NCBI GenBank assembly: GCA_023229465.1
Contig: JALNZE010000008.1
Location: 62,001 to 126,000, forward strand
Source of the DNA: Chitinophagaceae bacterium
GTDB lineage: Bacteria > Bacteroidota > Bacteroidia > Chitinophagales > Chitinophagaceae
Direction of reading: 5' to 3'
DNA: 64,000 nucleotides
Both the position numbers and the translations under genes were made by a program. The notes under the pieces were generated by a model, which did no database searches, was not told the origin of the DNA, and worked only from the letters and a program-made list of their open reading frames with translations. Below are positions 62,746 through 64,000 of this stretch, piece after piece. Numbering within the stretch: position 1 is the first letter of the stretch; each line of letters opens with the position of its first letter.

Positions 62746-63840
62746 TTAGATCTCAGTTGTTTGTTTTTTCCACCAGCTACTACCAATCAAAACAACAAGT
62801 GTGATAAACCCTGCAAGGACCCCTCCTGCAAGTGTTGATTTTCTCTTGCTTACGCTTTCCTTCAATAGTGGCAGAATTGGCCTATCTATTATCTGTATTA
62901 ATGGTGTTTCTTTCCTTACAGTTACTCTTGCTAACTCGAGATTTTTAACCAGTTCTGTTAAAATAGCGGTATTTGCCTGAACATCCACCTGACGTCTTGC
63001 TGTGGGTGTTCGTTGAACATTAAAAGCAGGATTTAAATTATAGGTATTATCATTAGCAATTGCAACTCCAGTAATTGCATTATTTAATTCTACACGAATG
63101 GAATCAGCCTGTTTTTCTAAAATAGCAAGATTTAACTTTGCCTTCTTGCTCTTGGTTTCAATATAAAAATCGGATACTTCTTTGGCCAGTATTTCAGCAA
63201 AAAATTTGGAGAACAATTGATTTTGGGATTGTACATCAATAGTAATGATAGATATTTTCTTATCTTTTTGTGATACATTTAGATTGTTTGCTATGAGATT
63301 AGAAAATATCATGCCTAATACACTATCCTGCTCCAAAGTAAATTGATCCCTGCCAGTAGTTGGCAAAAATTGCAATTGCCTGTTTACATCTGGGTTTACC
63401 TCCCATTTTTTTCTCCATCCGTTATTCTGAATATACATTTCCGCCAAACTGATTTGCTTTTCTTCCACAATTACCGGATTCAATAGTGACTGTTCTACCA
63501 ATCGTCTAGACTTCATCAACTCGATAAGATTAGCTCCGCTAAATGCTCCTCCCGCACTTGTACCTAAATCCAACCCGAAAGAACTTGCCAGACCCAAGGC
63601 CCCACCCAAGCCACCACTTCCGTTTTTTTCATCTTCAAGCGCAAATGTCAGGGTTGCGGTATAAATAGGTTTCTGCATATAGGCATACCCAAATCCAATA
63701 ACGCAGCCAATAAACCCCATCAAAGTGAGAATTATCCATTTACTCTTCAGATAAAGTAACCATCCTTTGAGTTTTATTATTACCTCTTTGATATCAATTT
63801 CATCAGAAGAATTATTTTGATTTTCTATATTTTCAGACAT
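62746..63840 (-). CDS. wzz: Wzz-family chain-length determinant / co-polymerase
   Basis: The 364-residue protein has two membrane helices (about 36-54 and 340-357) enclosing a periplasmic domain with a coiled-coil-prone stretch. PIYTATLTFALEDE after helix 1 is the Wzz signature, followed by a Gly-rich segment common in Bacteroidota homologues. No C-terminal tyrosine kinase is attached. It would set polymer length together with Wzy and Wza. It lies 17 bp after the wza stop. Confidence 0.88.
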   Translation of the reverse strand: MSENIENQNNSSDEIDIKEVIIKLKGWLLYLKSKWIILTLMGFIGCVIGFGYAYMQKPIYTATLTFALEDEKNGSGGLGGALGLASSFGLDLGTSAGGAFSGANLIELMKSRRLVEQSLLNPVIVEEKQISLAEMYIQNNGWRKKWEVNPDVNRQLQFLPTTGRDQFTLEQDSVLGMIFSNLIANNLNVSQKDKKISIITIDVQSQNQLFSKFFAEILAKEVSDFYIETKSKKAKLNLAILEKQADSIRVELNNAITGVAIANDNTYNLNPAFNVQRTPTARRQVDVQANTAILTELVKNLELARVTVRKETPLIQIIDRPILPLLKESVSKRKSTLAGGVLAGFITLVVLIGSSWWKKQTTEI

Positions 63841-63857
63841 TATTTGGAAAAGTTTAT

Positions 63858-64000
63858 TTATAACTTTAAGATAGCAATCACCACCCCCGCCAAACTCGCC
63901 ACCCCACTCGCGATACCGATCATTTCCCCCGCACTGGATCCTTTCCGCTCAGCCCGTTTAGGCACCACCAACTCACTCCCCGGCAATATTTTAGGATAGG
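63858..64000 (-). CDS. Wza-like polysaccharide export outer-membrane protein, C-terminal end (partial)
   Basis: The - strand frame is open from the right edge to a TAA at 63858-63860. The 47 visible residues include YPKILPGSELVVPKR, the usual end of an SLBB/polysaccharide-export protein, followed by a hydrophobic helix (MIGIASGVASLAGVVIAIL) that would cross the membrane. The start and signal peptide lie beyond the window. It is probably one of the first genes of the operon, with the main promoter further right. Confidence 0.75.
   Translation of the reverse strand, partial: YPKILPGSELVVPKRAERKGSSAGEMIGIASGVASLAGVVIAILKL

Overview
The window is a large surface-polysaccharide (capsule, exopolysaccharide or O-antigen type) biosynthesis locus from a member of the Bacteroidota. 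The Wzi-like outer-membrane proteins, the 655-residue CapD/WbpM-type dehydratase, the Wza/Wzz/Wzy logic, the near absence of Shine-Dalgarno sequences and the AT-rich short intergenic gaps all fit that phylum. Family Chitinophagaceae is my best guess from the style of the intergenic repeats, but the sequence does not prove it. I see no tRNA, rRNA, CRISPR array or recognisable transposase.

Layout. (1) 1-3616, + strand: the C-terminal end of an unidentified membrane protein, a 65-bp tandem repeat, then two tandem Wzi-like beta-barrel genes separated by a long hairpin of the same repeat family. (2) 3617-7346: a repeat-rich island. An exact duplication of about 572 bp (3859-4430 and 6558-7129) flanks a lone AAA+/DUF4143 ATPase gene and is embedded in REP/MITE-like palindromic units. 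(3) 7347-64000, - strand: one almost unbroken run of about 45 genes reading right to left, with many 1-13 bp overlaps, so probably one long operon or a few nested ones. It starts beyond the right edge with wza (partial), then wzz and a PglK/MsbA-like ABC transporter. It ends with the CapD-like dehydratase, just before an array of GC-rich hairpins.

Read in the direction of transcription, the - strand run contains these modules: export/length control (wza, wzz, ABC flippase candidate); a branched or amino deoxysugar set (DegT aminotransferase, C-methyltransferase, RmlC-like cupin, SDRs, FdtA-like cupin fused to a methyltransferase); a nonulosonate-like set (a CBS-NeuB-SAF-TIM-barrel fusion, CMP-sugar synthetase, PtmA-like SDR, three Gfo/Idh oxidoreductases); a GDP-mannose-dehydratase-like enzyme; a CDP-glucose set (RfbF, RfbG, cupin, SDR); a GDP-D-glycero-D-manno-heptose set (HddA, GmhA, HddC) beside an SDR with a four-ligand insert; Wzy and several glycosyltransferases; a complete UDP-L-FucNAc set (FnlA/B/C) followed by a WbuB-like transferase and a WecA-like initiating phosphoglycosyltransferase; a second C-methyltransferase/cupin/oxidoreductase/PIG-L deacetylase group; and a final unusual module of GT2, GDPD-like, HAD, a GT-C membrane domain fused to a uridine-kinase-like domain, class II aldolase and two nucleotidyltransferases.

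Inferred working model: repeat units are started on undecaprenyl phosphate by the WecA-like enzyme and extended by about nine glycosyltransferases using L-FucNAc, a heptose (possibly 6-deoxy), a CDP-6-deoxyhexose derivative, a branched or amino deoxysugar and a nonulosonate-like acid. They would then be flipped by the ABC transporter (no Wzx is visible), polymerised by Wzy under Wzz control, and exported by Wza, with Wzi anchoring the chain. The most novel parts are the kinase/aldolase/NTP-transferase module at 9.5-16.4 kb, the NeuB multi-domain fusion at 50.6-52.8 kb and the duplicated block in the repeat island.
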